Positions 45,747 through 56,500 of a DNA stretch of 64,000 nucleotides are shown piece by piece. Made by a program: the position numbers and the translations under genes. Position 1 is the first letter of the stretch. Each line of letters starts with the position of its first letter. The stretch lies in contig NZ_CP107834.1 of NCBI RefSeq assembly GCF_036346595.1, forward strand, positions 6,634,001 through 6,698,000, read 5' to 3'. The DNA comes from Streptomyces sp. NBC_00525. Its GTDB lineage: Bacteria; Actinomycetota; Actinomycetes; Streptomycetales; Streptomycetaceae. The notes beneath the pieces are model-generated. The model searched no databases and was not told where the DNA came from. It worked only from the letters and a program-made list of their open reading frames with translations.

Positions 45747-46781
45747 TCACATCGGGGGCAGTCGCAGCGGTCCGCGGCCCTCACGGACCTTGCCGACATG
45801 GCGCAGCTCGCCCACCGGGTTGCCCTCCAGATCCGTGGTCACCAGCACCGCCAGGTCGCCCAGGCACGACTTCTCGCCGTCCGGTTCCTCGCAGTACAGG
45901 ACATAGCCCGTGACCCGGTCCACCGTCCCCGGCTCCAGTCGCCACACCCATTCGAAGTCGCTGACCTGGACCCGGGGGTGGTCGGCCCTGAGCCGGTCCG
46001 CGACGGCGCTGTGGACGGCGGCCGCGAACTCCTGCCGCTCCTTGAACGGGCGGACGATCCGGGCGCTGCCCGACGACGGGTCCACCCGCCCGTCCTTCGC
46101 CCCGTACCCGACGCTGTAGTAGGCGTGCGAGCCGAGGGAGGCGCGCAGCGAGCTCCCGCTCAGGCGCATCGCGGTCGGCTGCGACTTCGGAGCCTTGCGC
46201 CGCTTCGCCGCGACGGACGGGGAGACCACGTTCACCGAGGCCCCCTTCACCGCGTCGCCGTCGCTCCTGGGCGCCGCCTCCTTCCACTGCCGCGCGCACC
46301 CACCGAGGTCCGCGATCAGAGTGCTCACCGTGGAGTTGGTCAGGGAGGCGGCGATCCACGGCGCACCCGTCTGCGGATCGACGGCGAGCACCTCGTGGCC
46401 GCAGCGCCGGAACGTGTCGACGAGGGCCCGCACCGCGGCCCCCTCCTGCCGTCCCCGCTCCACCGCCTTGTCCAGCACCTCGCGGCACCCGTGGGTGTTG
46501 CAGGTGCCGGCCTCCGCGTCCACCCGAATCCGCACCACGGCGTCCGGATTGTCGGTCATCGCGAACACGACCTCCGAACCGCTCGCCTCGGGGATCAGGG
46601 TGTGCGCCTCGATCACCCGGAGCAGGCCCGGATAGTGGGTCTCGGCCAGCTTCTCCGCGTACGCGCGGTCCTCCTTCGTGGTGGTCACCACCCCGCACCC
46701 CGTGAGCGCCAGGGCCAGCGCGCCCGTCAGCACCCCGGCCACCGACACCCCGGCCCGGCGCCGTCCCCGCGATCCGCCCAT
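45747..46781 (-). CDS. Hypothetical lipoprotein
   Basis: Protein of 344 aa. The N-terminal GVSVAGVLTGALALALTGC is a type II signal with lipobox LTGC; the lipidated Cys is residue 29. Downstream there are two further Cys pairs and a repeated ATAHY-like architecture with no known domain. GGGGAG lies just upstream of ATG 46781, preferred over an ATG at 46868 that would add a Pro/Glu-rich leader. It is anchored to the outer face of the membrane. Function unknown. Confidence 0.75.
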   Translation of the reverse strand: MGGSRGRRRAGVSVAGVLTGALALALTGCGVVTTTKEDRAYAEKLAETHYPGLLRVIEAHTLIPEASGSEVVFAMTDNPDAVVRIRVDAEAGTCNTHGCREVLDKAVERGRQEGAAVRALVDTFRRCGHEVLAVDPQTGAPWIAASLTNSTVSTLIADLGGCARQWKEAAPRSDGDAVKGASVNVVSPSVAAKRRKAPKSQPTAMRLSGSSLRASLGSHAYYSVGYGAKDGRVDPSSGSARIVRPFKERQEFAAAVHSAVADRLRADHPRVQVSDFEWVWRLEPGTVDRVTGYVLYCEEPDGEKSCLGDLAVLVTTDLEGNPVGELRHVGKVREGRGPLRLPPM

Positions 46782-46905
46782 CCCGCCGCTCCCCACCTCG
46801 TGCTCCGGCCCCGCCCGCTCCGGACCCGTTCGTTCTTCCGGTGTGACAGTAGGACGGGAAGGGGGCACGGCGGATGAGTACTGCTACTCAGCGGACGGCC
46901 CGCCG

Positions 46906-47346
46906 TCAGGCGAGCCGGAGGTCGATGAACGGCACGGTGTCGCCCGGCAGGACATACCGTTCCGTCTCCACGAACCCCAGGCGCAACGCGAACCGCAGCC
47001 CCTCGGGGTTGGACTCCAGCACGCAGGTCTCGATCACCTCGGCGCCCAGCTCACGGGCGAGCTCCAGACCATGGCCGTACAGCATGCCGCCGAGCCCCCG
47101 GCGGCGGTACGGGGGCAGGATGCGCGCGATCACGGTCGCCACCGGTGCGCCCGCACCCGGCGGGCGCACCGTGGAACAGCCCACCAGCACACCGTCCAGC
47201 CGGGCGACGGACAGCAGGTTGCGCCCGGCCCGCTCGGACACCTCCGCCAACGACAGCGCGGCGGTGGGCACGACGGCGTTGTGAACCGAACGCCAGTCCC
47301 GGAGCGAGGCGTCACCGTCCACCCGCTCGATACGAAGATCACTCAT
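46906..47346 (-). CDS. GNAT-family N-acetyltransferase
   Basis: Protein of 146 aa from ATG 47346 (an upstream ATG at 47400 lacks support). It holds GNAT text: VIARILPPYRRRGLGGMLYGHGLELARELGAEVIETCVLESNPEGLRFALRLGF with the R-R-x-G-x-G acetyl-CoA loop. The substrate is unknown. Cytoplasmic. Confidence 0.85.
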   Translation of the reverse strand: MSDLRIERVDGDASLRDWRSVHNAVVPTAALSLAEVSERAGRNLLSVARLDGVLVGCSTVRPPGAGAPVATVIARILPPYRRRGLGGMLYGHGLELARELGAEVIETCVLESNPEGLRFALRLGFVETERYVLPGDTVPFIDLRLA

Positions 47347-47421
47347 CGCGTCAGGAAACCGGCCCCGGCGACCGACCGTCAACCGACTTCTTTCCGCCAC
47401 CCACTCACCGGCCTCGGGCCC

Positions 47422-48252
47422 TCACGGGGCGCGCAGAACCGGCGTGCTCGAGTGGGCGCGGCGGGGTCCGGCGTGGAAGAGGAGGACGATGAGGCGTGCG
47501 CCCGGCGCGGTCATGGGCTGGGCCGCGCACATCGTCACCCAGCCGGGGCCCTCGATGGCGTGGTGCACAGGCCGCTCGTCGCCGTCCGGATGGATGTGCG
47601 CCCCGCCCGACTCCCAGATCGGCGCACAGCGCGGGTCGGCGAGCACGTCCTGTTCGAGGCGGCGCAGCACCTCGTCGTCGGGCCGGCTGACCAGCGCCGC
47701 CCGCAGCTGGGGCACGACGAGCGGGGCCCAGGCGGTGTCCCAGTCGAGCAGCATGGCGCGCCCCTGCGGTTCGAGGAGCATCCACCGCATCGTGTTGGCG
47801 GGCACCCGCTCGCCGGGGAAGAGCCGGGCGAACTCGCGATTGTGCGCGACCAGTTCCCACGAGGCGTCGGTGATGTACGCGGGATGGGTCATCCCGTCCA
47901 CCGCCTCCTGCCACACCCCCGGAACCTCCTTGCCCGAGCGGGCGTTGAGCGGGCCGGGCGGGTCGCCTATACCGGCGTACCGGCAGAGCGACACCCACTC
48001 CTGTTCGTTGAGGGCGAAGAGCACCGCCACATCGCGCAGGAACCCGGTGTCCGGGCGCGGCCAGGCGCCGGACTCCAGCCGGCGGTAGGTGCCGGGTGTG
48101 CGGTGCAGGAGCTGGTCGACCTGGTGCTGGGCCAGGCCCGGCGCGCGGCGCCCCTGGCGGGACGGGCGCTGGAAGCCGTGCCAGGTGGGGTCGATCCGCG
48201 CGCGACAGGCTCTCAGCAGGGTCCTCAGTGCCGACTTGTCGGTGTTGGTCAT
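47422..48252 (-). CDS. MmyB-like XRE-family regulator
   Basis: Protein of 276 aa. N-terminal helix-turn-helix (about 40-80: LAQHQVDQLLHRTPGTYRRLESGAWPRPD) and a C-terminal MmyB-like ligand-binding domain (about 100-270) with MTHPAYITDASWELVAHNREFARLFPGE. Such regulators are common in Streptomyces and sense small molecules near the genes they control. The 10-bp palindrome TTAGCGCTAA lies 66 nt upstream. It is divergent from the gene-free region before the cold-shock gene. Confidence 0.85.
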   Translation of the reverse strand: MTNTDKSALRTLLRACRARIDPTWHGFQRPSRQGRRAPGLAQHQVDQLLHRTPGTYRRLESGAWPRPDTGFLRDVAVLFALNEQEWVSLCRYAGIGDPPGPLNARSGKEVPGVWQEAVDGMTHPAYITDASWELVAHNREFARLFPGERVPANTMRWMLLEPQGRAMLLDWDTAWAPLVVPQLRAALVSRPDDEVLRRLEQDVLADPRCAPIWESGGAHIHPDGDERPVHHAIEGPGWVTMCAAQPMTAPGARLIVLLFHAGPRRAHSSTPVLRAP

Positions 48253-48924
48253 GCCATCAAATCCCCCGCGTCATGGGCCACGTTGCGCGGGCGTGAGCCT
48301 AATTGGCGCGACGTGGCTTAGCGCTAAAAACTGGACGTGGAAAACAGCCTGCCGTCCCTCCCATACTGGAGCGCGTCAGCCGGTGGTGTGTGGCCCTCCG
48401 GGGCGGCGGACCCACGGTTGACGTGCGGTCTTCCTGCTGCCCGCTCCTGGCGATGGGCGCAGCCGGGATTCCGTGCCCGTCCAGAACGGTGGCGGGAAGG
48501 GCTTGACGAGCGGCCCGTATTTCGCCCCTGCGGGGCGACGGAGGCGTACGGTCCGCTGATCTGGCTCTTTCCGCCATCCACCTCGGACTTCCGGGTCCGG
48601 GGCGGGGCGGAGCCCGGTGCGGCCGGCAGCCTCCTGCCGGCCGCACCCTTCTCACGGCCGCCCCCACTGCTCCATCCGGAGCCGTCCTTACTCCGTCGGG
48701 GGCCACCGGCCGGGCCCCGGCAGCGAGTTCCTCCGGCATTGCGCGCGACGCGAACTCGTTGCTCTCTGGTGGAGAGGGGTTTCGCCATGTAGCGTCACCA
48801 CAGGAAGTCGTGGTTCGCACAAACCGCCCGTGCTCCGGCGCGGGCGCCTTGCTGTGCAGGGGGCGGATCGCGACGCAGTGGGACCGCGTGGTGCGGCTCC
48901 CGATATCGACTGAGAGGCACCGGC
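48253..48924. other. Gene-free 672-nt region between the MmyB-like gene and cspA
   Basis: No convincing coding sequence: the open frames lack ribosome sites and family features. It holds the palindrome TTAGCGCTAA (48318-48327), probable operator of the regulator, and a perfect hairpin: GGTGCGGCCGGCAG (48616-48629) with CTGCCGGCCGCACC (48634-48647), 14-bp arms and a 4-nt loop. The last 140 nt would be the promoter and leader of cspA. A small RNA ending at the hairpin is possible but unproved. Confidence 0.5.
48616..48647. terminator. 14-bp perfect hairpin, terminator-like
   Basis: The arms at 48616-48629 and 48634-48647 are perfect complements with loop CCTC. There is no U-tract beyond CCCTT, as is usual in high-GC terminators. 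It sits about 280 nt upstream of cspA, so it would end a transcript from the left or from the opposite strand. Confidence 0.5.
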
Positions 48925-49128
48925 ATGGCCAGCGGAACCGTCAAGTGGTTCAACGCCGAAAAGGGTTTCGGCTTCATCCAGCAGGACGGCGGCGGGCCGG
49001 ACGTCTTCGCGCACTACTCGAACATCAACGCCACCGGCTTCCGTGAGCTGCAGGAGGGCCAGGCGGTGACCTTCGACATCACGCAGGGCCAGAAGGGCCC
49101 GCAGGCGGAGAACATCACGGCCGTCTGA
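48925..49128 (+). CDS. cspA: Cold-shock protein
   Basis: Protein of 67 aa: [20 protein letters not shown] and [14 protein letters not shown] give the RNP1 and RNP2 RNA-binding motifs of the OB-fold. It is a single-stranded nucleic-acid chaperone used in cold and growth transitions. GAGAGGC upstream of ATG is the ribosome site. A strong hairpin follows the stop. Confidence 0.97.
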   Translation: MASGTVKWFNAEKGFGFIQQDGGGPDVFAHYSNINATGFRELQEGQAVTFDITQGQKGPQAENITAV

Positions 49129-49144
49129 GGCCGCGAGCAGTACC

Positions 49145-49188
49145 GTCCGGCCCCCCGGAGGCGCACAGGCGCCGCCGGGGGGCCGGAC
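49145..49188 (+). terminator. Terminator after cspA
   Basis: GTCCGGCCCCCCGG (49145-49158) pairs with CCGGGGGGCCGGAC (49175-49188), 14 bp, with an inner GGCGC/GCGCC stem (49160-49173). It lies 17 nt after the stop. No U-run, as often in Streptomyces. It serves cspA and, on the other side, the minus-strand gene ending at 49210. Confidence 0.85.
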
Positions 49189-49209
49189 GCGTGAACGGGG
49201 CGATCCGCC

Positions 49210-49782
49210 TCAGCCGGCCGCCGTGCCCGTCCCGCTCCCGGCGGTCTCCCCGGACGCGGCCGGCTCGGCCACCGTGTACATGGCGGCGCCCTGCTGGAGG
49301 CCCTTGGCCACGGCGCCCCGCTTCACCAGGGTCTCCAGGGTGTTGCGCACCACCTGCACCGAGGTGCCGCGCTCCGGGTGGGCCTTCGCCAGGTCCGCGT
49401 GCACCTCGCGCACCATGCGCGGCTCGCCCGGCGGCATCAGCTCGCGGATGAGCCGGTGCAGGGGAGTGGCAGCCGTGGCCGCCTTCCCGCCGGACGTCCG
49501 GGGCCGTGCGGGCCTCGCCTTCGCGCGGGCGGCGGGCCGGGGTTTCGGTACGGGCGTGGCCGCCGGGGCGCCCTCACCGGGCGGCGCCGCGGCACCGGGA
49601 AGGGCCGACTGCATGCCGTCCAGCCAGGTCTCGTCGGTCCTGAGCTGTTCCAGGCGGGCCCGCAACCGCTCGATCTGCGCGGTGAGCTCCTTCTGTTCCG
49701 CCCGGTTGTCCGCGAGATCGGTGGCGAACCGCTCGGCATACACCCTTTGTACGCTCTCGGACGCGCTTTCTGCGTTGTTCAC
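49210..49782 (-). CDS. Hypothetical protein with coiled coil and winged-helix-like C-terminus
   Basis: Protein of 190 aa. Residues about 10-55 form a Glu/Arg/Gln coiled coil (VYAERFATDLADNRAEQKELTAQIERLRARLEQLRTD). A Pro/Ala/Arg linker follows. Residues about 108-170 look like a winged helix (LHRLIRELMPPGEPRMVREVHADLAKAHPERGTSVQVVRNTLETLVKRGAVAKG). A DNA-binding regulator is likely but no family is named. It converges with cspA. Confidence 0.6.
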   Translation of the reverse strand: MNNAESASESVQRVYAERFATDLADNRAEQKELTAQIERLRARLEQLRTDETWLDGMQSALPGAAAPPGEGAPAATPVPKPRPAARAKARPARPRTSGGKAATAATPLHRLIRELMPPGEPRMVREVHADLAKAHPERGTSVQVVRNTLETLVKRGAVAKGLQQGAAMYTVAEPAASGETAGSGTGTAAG

Positions 49783-50282
49783 GGTGATTCATGCTCCTTC
49801 GGCTGGGTTTGCTGCCGCAAGCCTCCATTCACCACCCGTGACCACAAGGCGGGCAGAGTTTGCCGGAAGGTCCAGCCGAAGGGATGAATACGCACCCGCG
49901 CGCCGGAAAGTCCACATGCTGATCACATGAATGGGACCCGCCCGAAACGACGTGTGAAGCCACGCGTCGCGAAGACCGTCACATAGCCCCTGGTGAGAGG
50001 CAGGGCGGTGGTGGCGGGCCGCTGAGGTGTGCCGATCGGAGGGTTCAACTCCGTTTGTGTGTACAGATGTTGCATTGACGCGCGCGTGTGCTGTTCATAA
50101 CATCAAAACATCTGAAGTCGCGAATGACTGGATCTCGCCGTCGGCGGGACCACCTGGCCGCCCCGGCACCCCCATGCCGCCGCGTTGCTCCGCACCCCCA
50201 CATGCTCCGTATGTCCCCACGTCCCCATTGACCTGAAGCAACCGCACACCACGCCGCTCGGCGTGCGCGCCGAGGGAGCCGG
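49783..50282. other. 500-nt intergenic region before the NRPS operon
   Basis: No gene is supported here. The left 250 nt hold only weak open frames. The right part contains the promoter and repeats listed separately, then a leader of about 170 nt to the first NRPS start. A leader of this size could carry a small regulatory RNA element; I could not recognise one. Confidence 0.5.
50064..50114 (+). promoter_or_regulatory. Likely NRPS operon promoter with flanking inverted repeat
   Basis: TTGACG (50075-50080) and TAACAT (50098-50103) are spaced by 17 nt. CAGATGTT (50064-50071) and AACATCTG (50107-50114) form an 8-bp inverted repeat that brackets the promoter; a further AACATC at 50099-50104 overlaps the -10. 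A repressor bound to both arms could cover the promoter. The operon starts at 50283. Confidence 0.6.
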
Positions 50283-53200
50283 ATGAGTAACCAGGCCGTC
50301 GAGTCGTATCTGACGCATGGCCAGAAACGCTTGTGGTTTCTGCACCAGATGGACCCGGACGATCCCTCGTACAACATTCCGCTCGTCCTGCGCCTGACCG
50401 GAGAGCTGTCCCCACCGGCACTGCGCGCCGCCTTCGACTCGGTGGCGGCCCGGCACGCCGCCCTGCGCAGCAGATTTCCGGCCGAGGACGGCAACCCGGC
50501 CGCCCTGGTCGAGGAACCCGGCCCGGTCCCCGTGGAGTTCCACGACCTGCGCGGCGCCGCCGACCGGCCGGCCCCGCTGATCGCCGAGCGCACCAACCAG
50601 CCCTTCGACCTCGCGCGAGGCCCGCTCCTGCGCGTCACCCTGCTCCGGACGGGCGACACCGAGCACGTCCTGTGCGTCGTCCTGCACCACATCGTCGCCG
50701 ACGGCTGGTCGCTCAACGTCCTGCGCGACGAACTGGCCGCCCACTACACCGCCCACCTGCGGGGCGAGGACGCCGGCCTGCCCGCACCGCCCGCCCACCC
50801 CGCCGACCTGGAACGGGAGGCCGACGAGGCGGCGACCGGCGAGGCCCTCGCCTACTGGCGCGACCGCCTCGACGGCGCACCCGCCCTCGAACTCCCCCTG
50901 GACCGCCCACGCCCCGAACACCCCTCACCGGACGGCGCCTTCCACACCCAGCTCCTCACCGGCGCCGGCCCCCTGATCGACGCCCTGGCCCGCACCCGGC
51001 GCTGCACCCCGTTCATGGTGCTCCTCGCCGCCTACCAGGCGACCCTGCACCGCTGCACCGGACAACGCGACTTCTGCGTCGGCGTGCCCACCGCCGGCCG
51101 CGCCGGCCCCGACGCGGAACGGGCCATCGGCTACTTCTCGCGGACCCTGGTCCTGCGCTCCGAGCTGTCCGGCGCCCCCACCTTCGCCGATCTCCTGCGC
51201 CGCGCCCGCACCACCGTGCTGGGTGCCTTCGCGCACGACCGCATCCCCTTCGAGGAACTCGCCGAGTCCCTGAAGCTCGACCGCGATCCGGGGCGCACCC
51301 CGCTCTTCCAGACGATGCTGACCGTCCACACCCAGGACGCCGGGCTGCTGCGCGACGCCTCCTTCGCCGGTCTCGGCTGCACCGAACTGGACCCCGGCAT
51401 GCGGGCGTGCAAGTTCGACCTCACCCTGGACGTGCGCCGGGACGGCGCGGACGTGGTCGCGGTCTTCGGCTACCGCACGGACCTCCTCGACGCCGCGTGG
51501 GCCGCCCGGCTGGGGCGCCGGTTCGAAACGCTGCTGCGCGCCGCCGTCGCGGACCCGGACACGCCCGTCCACCTGCTGCCCCTGCTGGACGCGGCCGAAG
51601 CCACCGCCCTGGAGGCGGCCGGCCGCGGCCCGCGGCTGCCCGAGGGCCCGCCCACCGTGTACGAGGCGATCGCCCGGACCGTGCGCGAACGGCCCGTGAG
51701 CGAGGCCCTGCGCGGGCGCGACACCTCGCTCACGTACGCCGCCCTCTGGGAGGAGACGGGCCGGCTCGCCGCACGGCTGGCGGACGAGGGTGTGCGGCGC
51801 GGGGACACCGTCGGTGTGCTCCTGCCCCGAGGACCGCGCGCCGTCGTGGCGATGCTCGCCGCCTGGCGGGCCGGCGCCGCGTATCTGCCGCTGGACCCCG
51901 ACTACCCGGCCGCCCGGCTCGCGTACATGGTCGCGGACAGCGGCACGGCCGTCGTCATCACCTCCCGCGCCGGGGCGGCCGCCGCCGTGCCCGGAAGCGT
52001 GCGCACGCTGTACGCGGAGGACACGGACAGCACCGGCGGCGCGGGGGAGTCCCCGACCGGGCCCCTGCCCGACGACCCCGCCTACCTCGTCTACACCTCC
52101 GGATCGACCGGCACGCCCAAGGGCGTCCTCGTCCCGCACCGGGCGCTCGCCGAACGGGTGCGCTGGATGCGCGAGGGCTACGGCATCACCGCCGGCGACC
52201 GGGTCCTGCACTGCGCCTCACTGAGCTTCGACACCTGCGCCGAGGAACTGTTCCCCGCCCTGGCGGCCGGAGCCGCACTCGTCGTCGCCGACCCCGACGC
52301 CACGCTCCCCGACCAACTGGCCGAGGACTTCACCGCCGATGTCACGGTCATGGACCTGCCCACCCCGTACTGGCACCACCTGGTCGGCGACCTCGACCTC
52401 GTCGCCTGGCCGGACGGGCTGCGGCTGCTGATCCTGGGCGCCGACCAGGTGCGGTCCACCGCCGTGGCCACCTGGCGCGAACGCTTCGGCGACCGGGTCC
52501 GGCTCGTCAACTCCTACGGGCCCACCGAGACCACCGTCATTGCCACCACCGCCGACCTCGGCGCCCCCGACACCCGCGCCCGCCCGCCCATCGGCACCCC
52601 GATCGGCGGTGTCACCGCCACGGTCTGCGACGAGCACGGCGGCCCGGTCCCGCCCGGCACCCCCGGCGAACTCCTCATCGGCGGTACGGGGGTCACCTAC
52701 GGCTACACCGGCCGGCCCGGCGCCACCGCACGCGCCTTCGTCCCCGACCCCTACGGCCCGCCCGGCTCCCGCCGCTACCGCACCGGTGACCTCGTACGCC
52801 ACCGGGCCGACGGGGCCCTGGAGTTCCTGGGCCGGCTGGACGGCCAGGTCAAGGTGCGCGGCTACCGGGTGGAGCCCGGCGAGGTCGAGAACGCGCTGCT
52901 GGCCCAGCCGGGGGTCGCCGAGGCGGTCGTCGTCGCCCGGCGCGACACCCTCGTGGGCTACGTGGTCCCCGCGACCGGCCTCGCCCCCACGAAGACCGCC
53001 CAGCCGAACGGTGCCGCCGACGCACCCGGCATCTCGGACGGTGCCGCCGCCGCACCCGCCCACCCGGACCGCGCCGCCGCCGCACCCGCGCTCGCCGGTC
53101 TCGATCCTGCCGGTCTGCGGAGCGCCGTGGGAGCGCTCCTACCCGCCCATCTCGTGCCCGCGTCGATCCTCGTCCTGGACCGGCTGCCGCTCACCCCGAA

Positions 53201-53588
53201 CGGAAAGCTCGACCGCGCGGCCCTGCCCGCCCCCGACCAGCGCCCCGAACTCCGTGCGAGCTACCTCGCCCCGCGCACCGAGGCGGAGGAACTCGTGGCC
53301 GACATCTGGCGCGAGGTCCTGGAGATCGACCGGGTCGGCGCCCTGGACGACTTCTTCGACCTGGGCGGCCACTCCCTCCTCGCCACCCGGGTCATCGCCC
53401 GCGTCCGGGCCACCGCCGACCTCACCGTCCCCCTGCGCACCCTCTTCACCCACCGCACGGTCGCGGCCTTCGCCGAAGCCGTGGAAGCCGCCCTGCTGGC
53501 CGAGATCGACGCCCTGTCGGAGGAGGAGGCCGCCGCCCTCCTCGCCGCGGACGGCGATGCCCTGGAAGGAACCCGTACGGCGTCATGA
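50283..53588 (+). CDS. Non-ribosomal peptide synthetase, C-A-T module (cationic residue predicted)
   Basis: Protein of 1101 aa. The C domain (about 10-440) has HHxxxDG as HHIVADG (135-141). The A domain (about 460-970) has [11 protein letters not shown] (about 603) and NSYGPTETT. Reading the ten pocket positions against GrsA gives D-T-E-D-I-G-S-V-I-K; Glu and Asp at positions 239 and 278 suggest a positively charged substrate such as Arg, Orn, Lys or a diamino acid. The T domain has [11 protein letters not shown] with Ser near 1030. No epimerase or TE. GAGGGAG precedes ATG 50283. It overlaps the next gene by 4 nt. Confidence 0.9.
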   Translation: MSNQAVESYLTHGQKRLWFLHQMDPDDPSYNIPLVLRLTGELSPPALRAAFDSVAARHAALRSRFPAEDGNPAALVEEPGPVPVEFHDLRGAADRPAPLIAERTNQPFDLARGPLLRVTLLRTGDTEHVLCVVLHHIVADGWSLNVLRDELAAHYTAHLRGEDAGLPAPPAHPADLEREADEAATGEALAYWRDRLDGAPALELPLDRPRPEHPSPDGAFHTQLLTGAGPLIDALARTRRCTPFMVLLAAYQATLHRCTGQRDFCVGVPTAGRAGPDAERAIGYFSRTLVLRSELSGAPTFADLLRRARTTVLGAFAHDRIPFEELAESLKLDRDPGRTPLFQTMLTVHTQDAGLLRDASFAGLGCTELDPGMRACKFDLTLDVRRDGADVVAVFGYRTDLLDAAWAARLGRRFETLLRAAVADPDTPVHLLPLLDAAEATALEAAGRGPRLPEGPPTVYEAIARTVRERPVSEALRGRDTSLTYAALWEETGRLAARLADEGVRRGDTVGVLLPRGPRAVVAMLAAWRAGAAYLPLDPDYPAARLAYMVADSGTAVVITSRAGAAAAVPGSVRTLYAEDTDSTGGAGESPTGPLPDDPAYLVYTSGSTGTPKGVLVPHRALAERVRWMREGYGITAGDRVLHCASLSFDTCAEELFPALAAGAALVVADPDATLPDQLAEDFTADVTVMDLPTPYWHHLVGDLDLVAWPDGLRLLILGADQVRSTAVATWRERFGDRVRLVNSYGPTETTVIATTADLGAPDTRARPPIGTPIGGVTATVCDEHGGPVPPGTPGELLIGGTGVTYGYTGRPGATARAFVPDPYGPPGSRRYRTGDLVRHRADGALEFLGRLDGQVKVRGYRVEPGEVENALLAQPGVAEAVVVARRDTLVGYVVPATGLAPTKTAQPNGAADAPGISDGAAAAPAHPDRAAAAPALAGLDPAGLRSAVGALLPAHLVPASILVLDRLPLTPNGKLDRAALPAPDQRPELRASYLAPRTEAEELVADIWREVLEIDRVGALDDFFDLGGHSLLATRVIARVRATADLTVPLRTLFTHRTVAAFAEAVEAALLAEIDALSEEEAAALLAADGDALEGTRTAS

Positions 53589-56500
53589 GCGAGACCACCA
53601 CCACCCCCGCAGGACTCTCCGACGCCAAGCGCGCCCTGCTCAGCCGCCGGCTGCGGGCCGGCCGCGGCACCGCCTCCCGGCCCGCCGTGCCCCGGCGCCC
53701 TGACGGCACCGTACCGCCGCTCTCCTTCGCTCAGGAGCGCCTCTGGTTCATGGAGCAGTTCGCGCCCGGCACCGGCGCGTACAACATCCCCGTGGCCCGC
53801 AGACTGCGCGGCGAACTGGACCGGGAAGCACTGGCACACGCCCTGGACACCGTGGTCGCCCGGCACGAAACGCTCCGCTCCCGCTACCCGGCCACCGACG
53901 ACGGCCGCCCCGTCCTGGAGATCGCCGAACCGGCCCCCGTACCGCTGCCGCTCACGGAGGCGGCGGACGAGGAGCACGCGGCCCGGCTGGTGGACGAGGC
54001 GGGGGCGCTGCCCTTCGACCTCGCGGCCGGACCCCTGCTGCGCGCCCTGCTGGTGCGCCTCGGCGACCGCGAGCACATCCTGCTGCTCGTCGTCCACCAC
54101 AGCGTCAGCGACGGCTGGTCCAGCGAGATCCTGATCTCCGAGATCCTGCGCTGCTACACGGCCCGCCTCGAAGGGGACGACGACCCCCTCGGTGAACTCC
54201 CCGTACGCTACGGCGACTTCGCGCAGTGGCAGCGCGACCGGCTGACCGGCGACGCCCTCGCCGCCGAAGTCGCCTACTGGGCCGGGGAACTCGCCGGAGT
54301 CGAACCGCTCGTCCTGCCCACCGCCCGGCCGCGCCCGGCACGGCAGACCTTCGACGGTGCCGGCTACGGCTTCCAGGTCGACCGCGAGCTGCTCGACCGG
54401 CTCGCCGCCCTCGGCAAGACCCACGGCGCCACCCTCCACATGGTGCTGCTCGCCGCCTTCCAGGAACTCCTCGCCCGGTACAGCGGGCAGCGGGAGTTCG
54501 CCGTGGGATCACCCGTCGCCGGCCGCCCCGAGCCCGAACTCGAGGGCCTGATCGGCATGTTCGTCAACGTGCTGCCCCTGCGCGCCCGGCTCGACGGCGA
54601 CCCCACCTTCGCCACCCTGCTGGAACGCACCCGCGAAACCTGCCTGGAGGCGTACGCCCACCAGGAGCTGCCGTTCGCCCAGCTGGTCACCGAACTCAAC
54701 GTGCCGCGCGACGTCTCCCGCTCCCCGGTGTTCCAGGCGGTCCTCGCCGTACAGAACTACGCCACCGGGCGCCAGACCTCCGCCGGTCCGGGACCGGCCG
54801 TCGAGAACTACGGGCTGCGCGCCTCCGGCACCCGGTTCGACGTCGAGCTGTTCCTCATGGAGTGGCCGGACGGGCTGCGCGGCGCCTTCAACTACAACAC
54901 CGACCTCTTCGGCGAGGCGGACATCGCCCGGCTCGCCGCCCACCTCGACCGGCTGCTGCACGCGGTGGCCGACCGCCCCGACATACCGCTGTCCGCACTC
55001 GACCTGCTCTCCGACGACGAACGCGCTCTGGAGACCGTGCAGTTCAACCGCACCGATCGGCCGGTCCCGGCCGACGCCACTCTGGTCTCCCTCATCGGCG
55101 AGCAGATCGCACGCACCCCCGACGCCGTCGCCGTCACCGCCGACGACCGCAGCCTCAGCTACGCCGAACTCGACGCCGCCGCCGACCGCATCGCCGCCCG
55201 GCTGCGCGCGGCGGGCACCGGCCCCGGCGACGTCGTCGCAGTAGGTGCGGAACGCTCCCCGGAACTCGTCGCCGCGCTCCTCGCCGTCCAGCGCACCGGC
55301 GCCTGCTACACCCCGCTGGACACCGAATACCCCGCCGACCGGCTCGCGTTCATGCTCGACGACAGCGGCGCCCGAGTACTCCTCACCCAGCGCGCCGTCC
55401 CGGTCCCCGAAGGCTGCCGGGCCATCGTGCTGTACCTCGACGACGCCGACCCGCTCGACGGGAGCGCTCCCAATGCCGCGCCGGACACGCCGGGGCCGAC
55501 GCCCGACGACCCCGCGTACCTCATCTACACCTCCGGCTCCACCGGCCGCCCCAAGGGCGTGCCCAACACCCACCGCGCCGTCGTCAACCGCCTCCTGTGG
55601 ATGCAGCGGAGCTACCCCATCGGGCCCGACGACTCCGTACTGCAGAAGACCCCGGCCGGCTTCGACGTGTCCGTCTGGGAGTTCTTCTGGCCGCTCATAA
55701 CCGGCGCCCGGCTCGTCCTGGCCCGCCCCGGCGGCCAGAAGGACACCGCCTACCTGAGCGAACTCATCCGCTCCGCACCCGTCACCGTCGCCCACTTCGT
55801 CCCCTCCATGCTGCCCCTCTTCCTCGCCGAGGAGGGCGCCGGACACTGCACGGACCTGCGCCGCGTCGTGTGCAGCGGCGAGGCACTGCCGCCCGACACC
55901 GCGCGCGCCTTCCACGAGGTGCTGCCCGGCTGCGCCCTGGCCAACCTGTACGGACCGACCGAGGCGGCGATCGACGTCTGCGCCTGGGAGTGCGAGGAGC
56001 GGCCCGACGTCGTCCCGATCGGCTTCCCCGTCGACAACCTCCGCCTCTACGTCCTGGACCGGGCACTGCGGCCGGTGCCTCCGGGGGCGCCCGGCGAGAT
56101 CCACATCGCGGGGACCGGGGTCGCCCTCGGCTACCACCGCAGACCGGGGCTGACCGCCCGCCAGTTCGTCCCCGACCCCTACGGCCCGCCGGGCTCCCGC
56201 CTCTACCGCACCGGCGACCTCGGCCGCCGCCGCCCCGACGGGGCACTCGAACACCTCGGGCGCATCGACCAGCAGGTCAAGCTGCGTGGGCTGCGCATCG
56301 AACCCGGCGAGATCGAGGCGGCCCTGCGCGCCCTGCCGCCCATCACCGAGGCGGCCGTCGTCGTACGCGAGGACAGTCCGGGGGACAAGCGGCTCGCCGC
56401 CTACCTCGTCACCGGGGACGGACAGCCCGCCCCCGACCCGCAGGACCTGCGCACCGCGCTCAAGCAGGTGCTGCCCGACTACATGGTGCCGGTCTCCTTC

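Noticed and set aside
48337..48792. Possible 151-aa gene before cspA
   Set aside because: No ribosome site, composition rich in Pro/Arg/Ser and no family text; it also crosses the perfect hairpin at 48616-48647.
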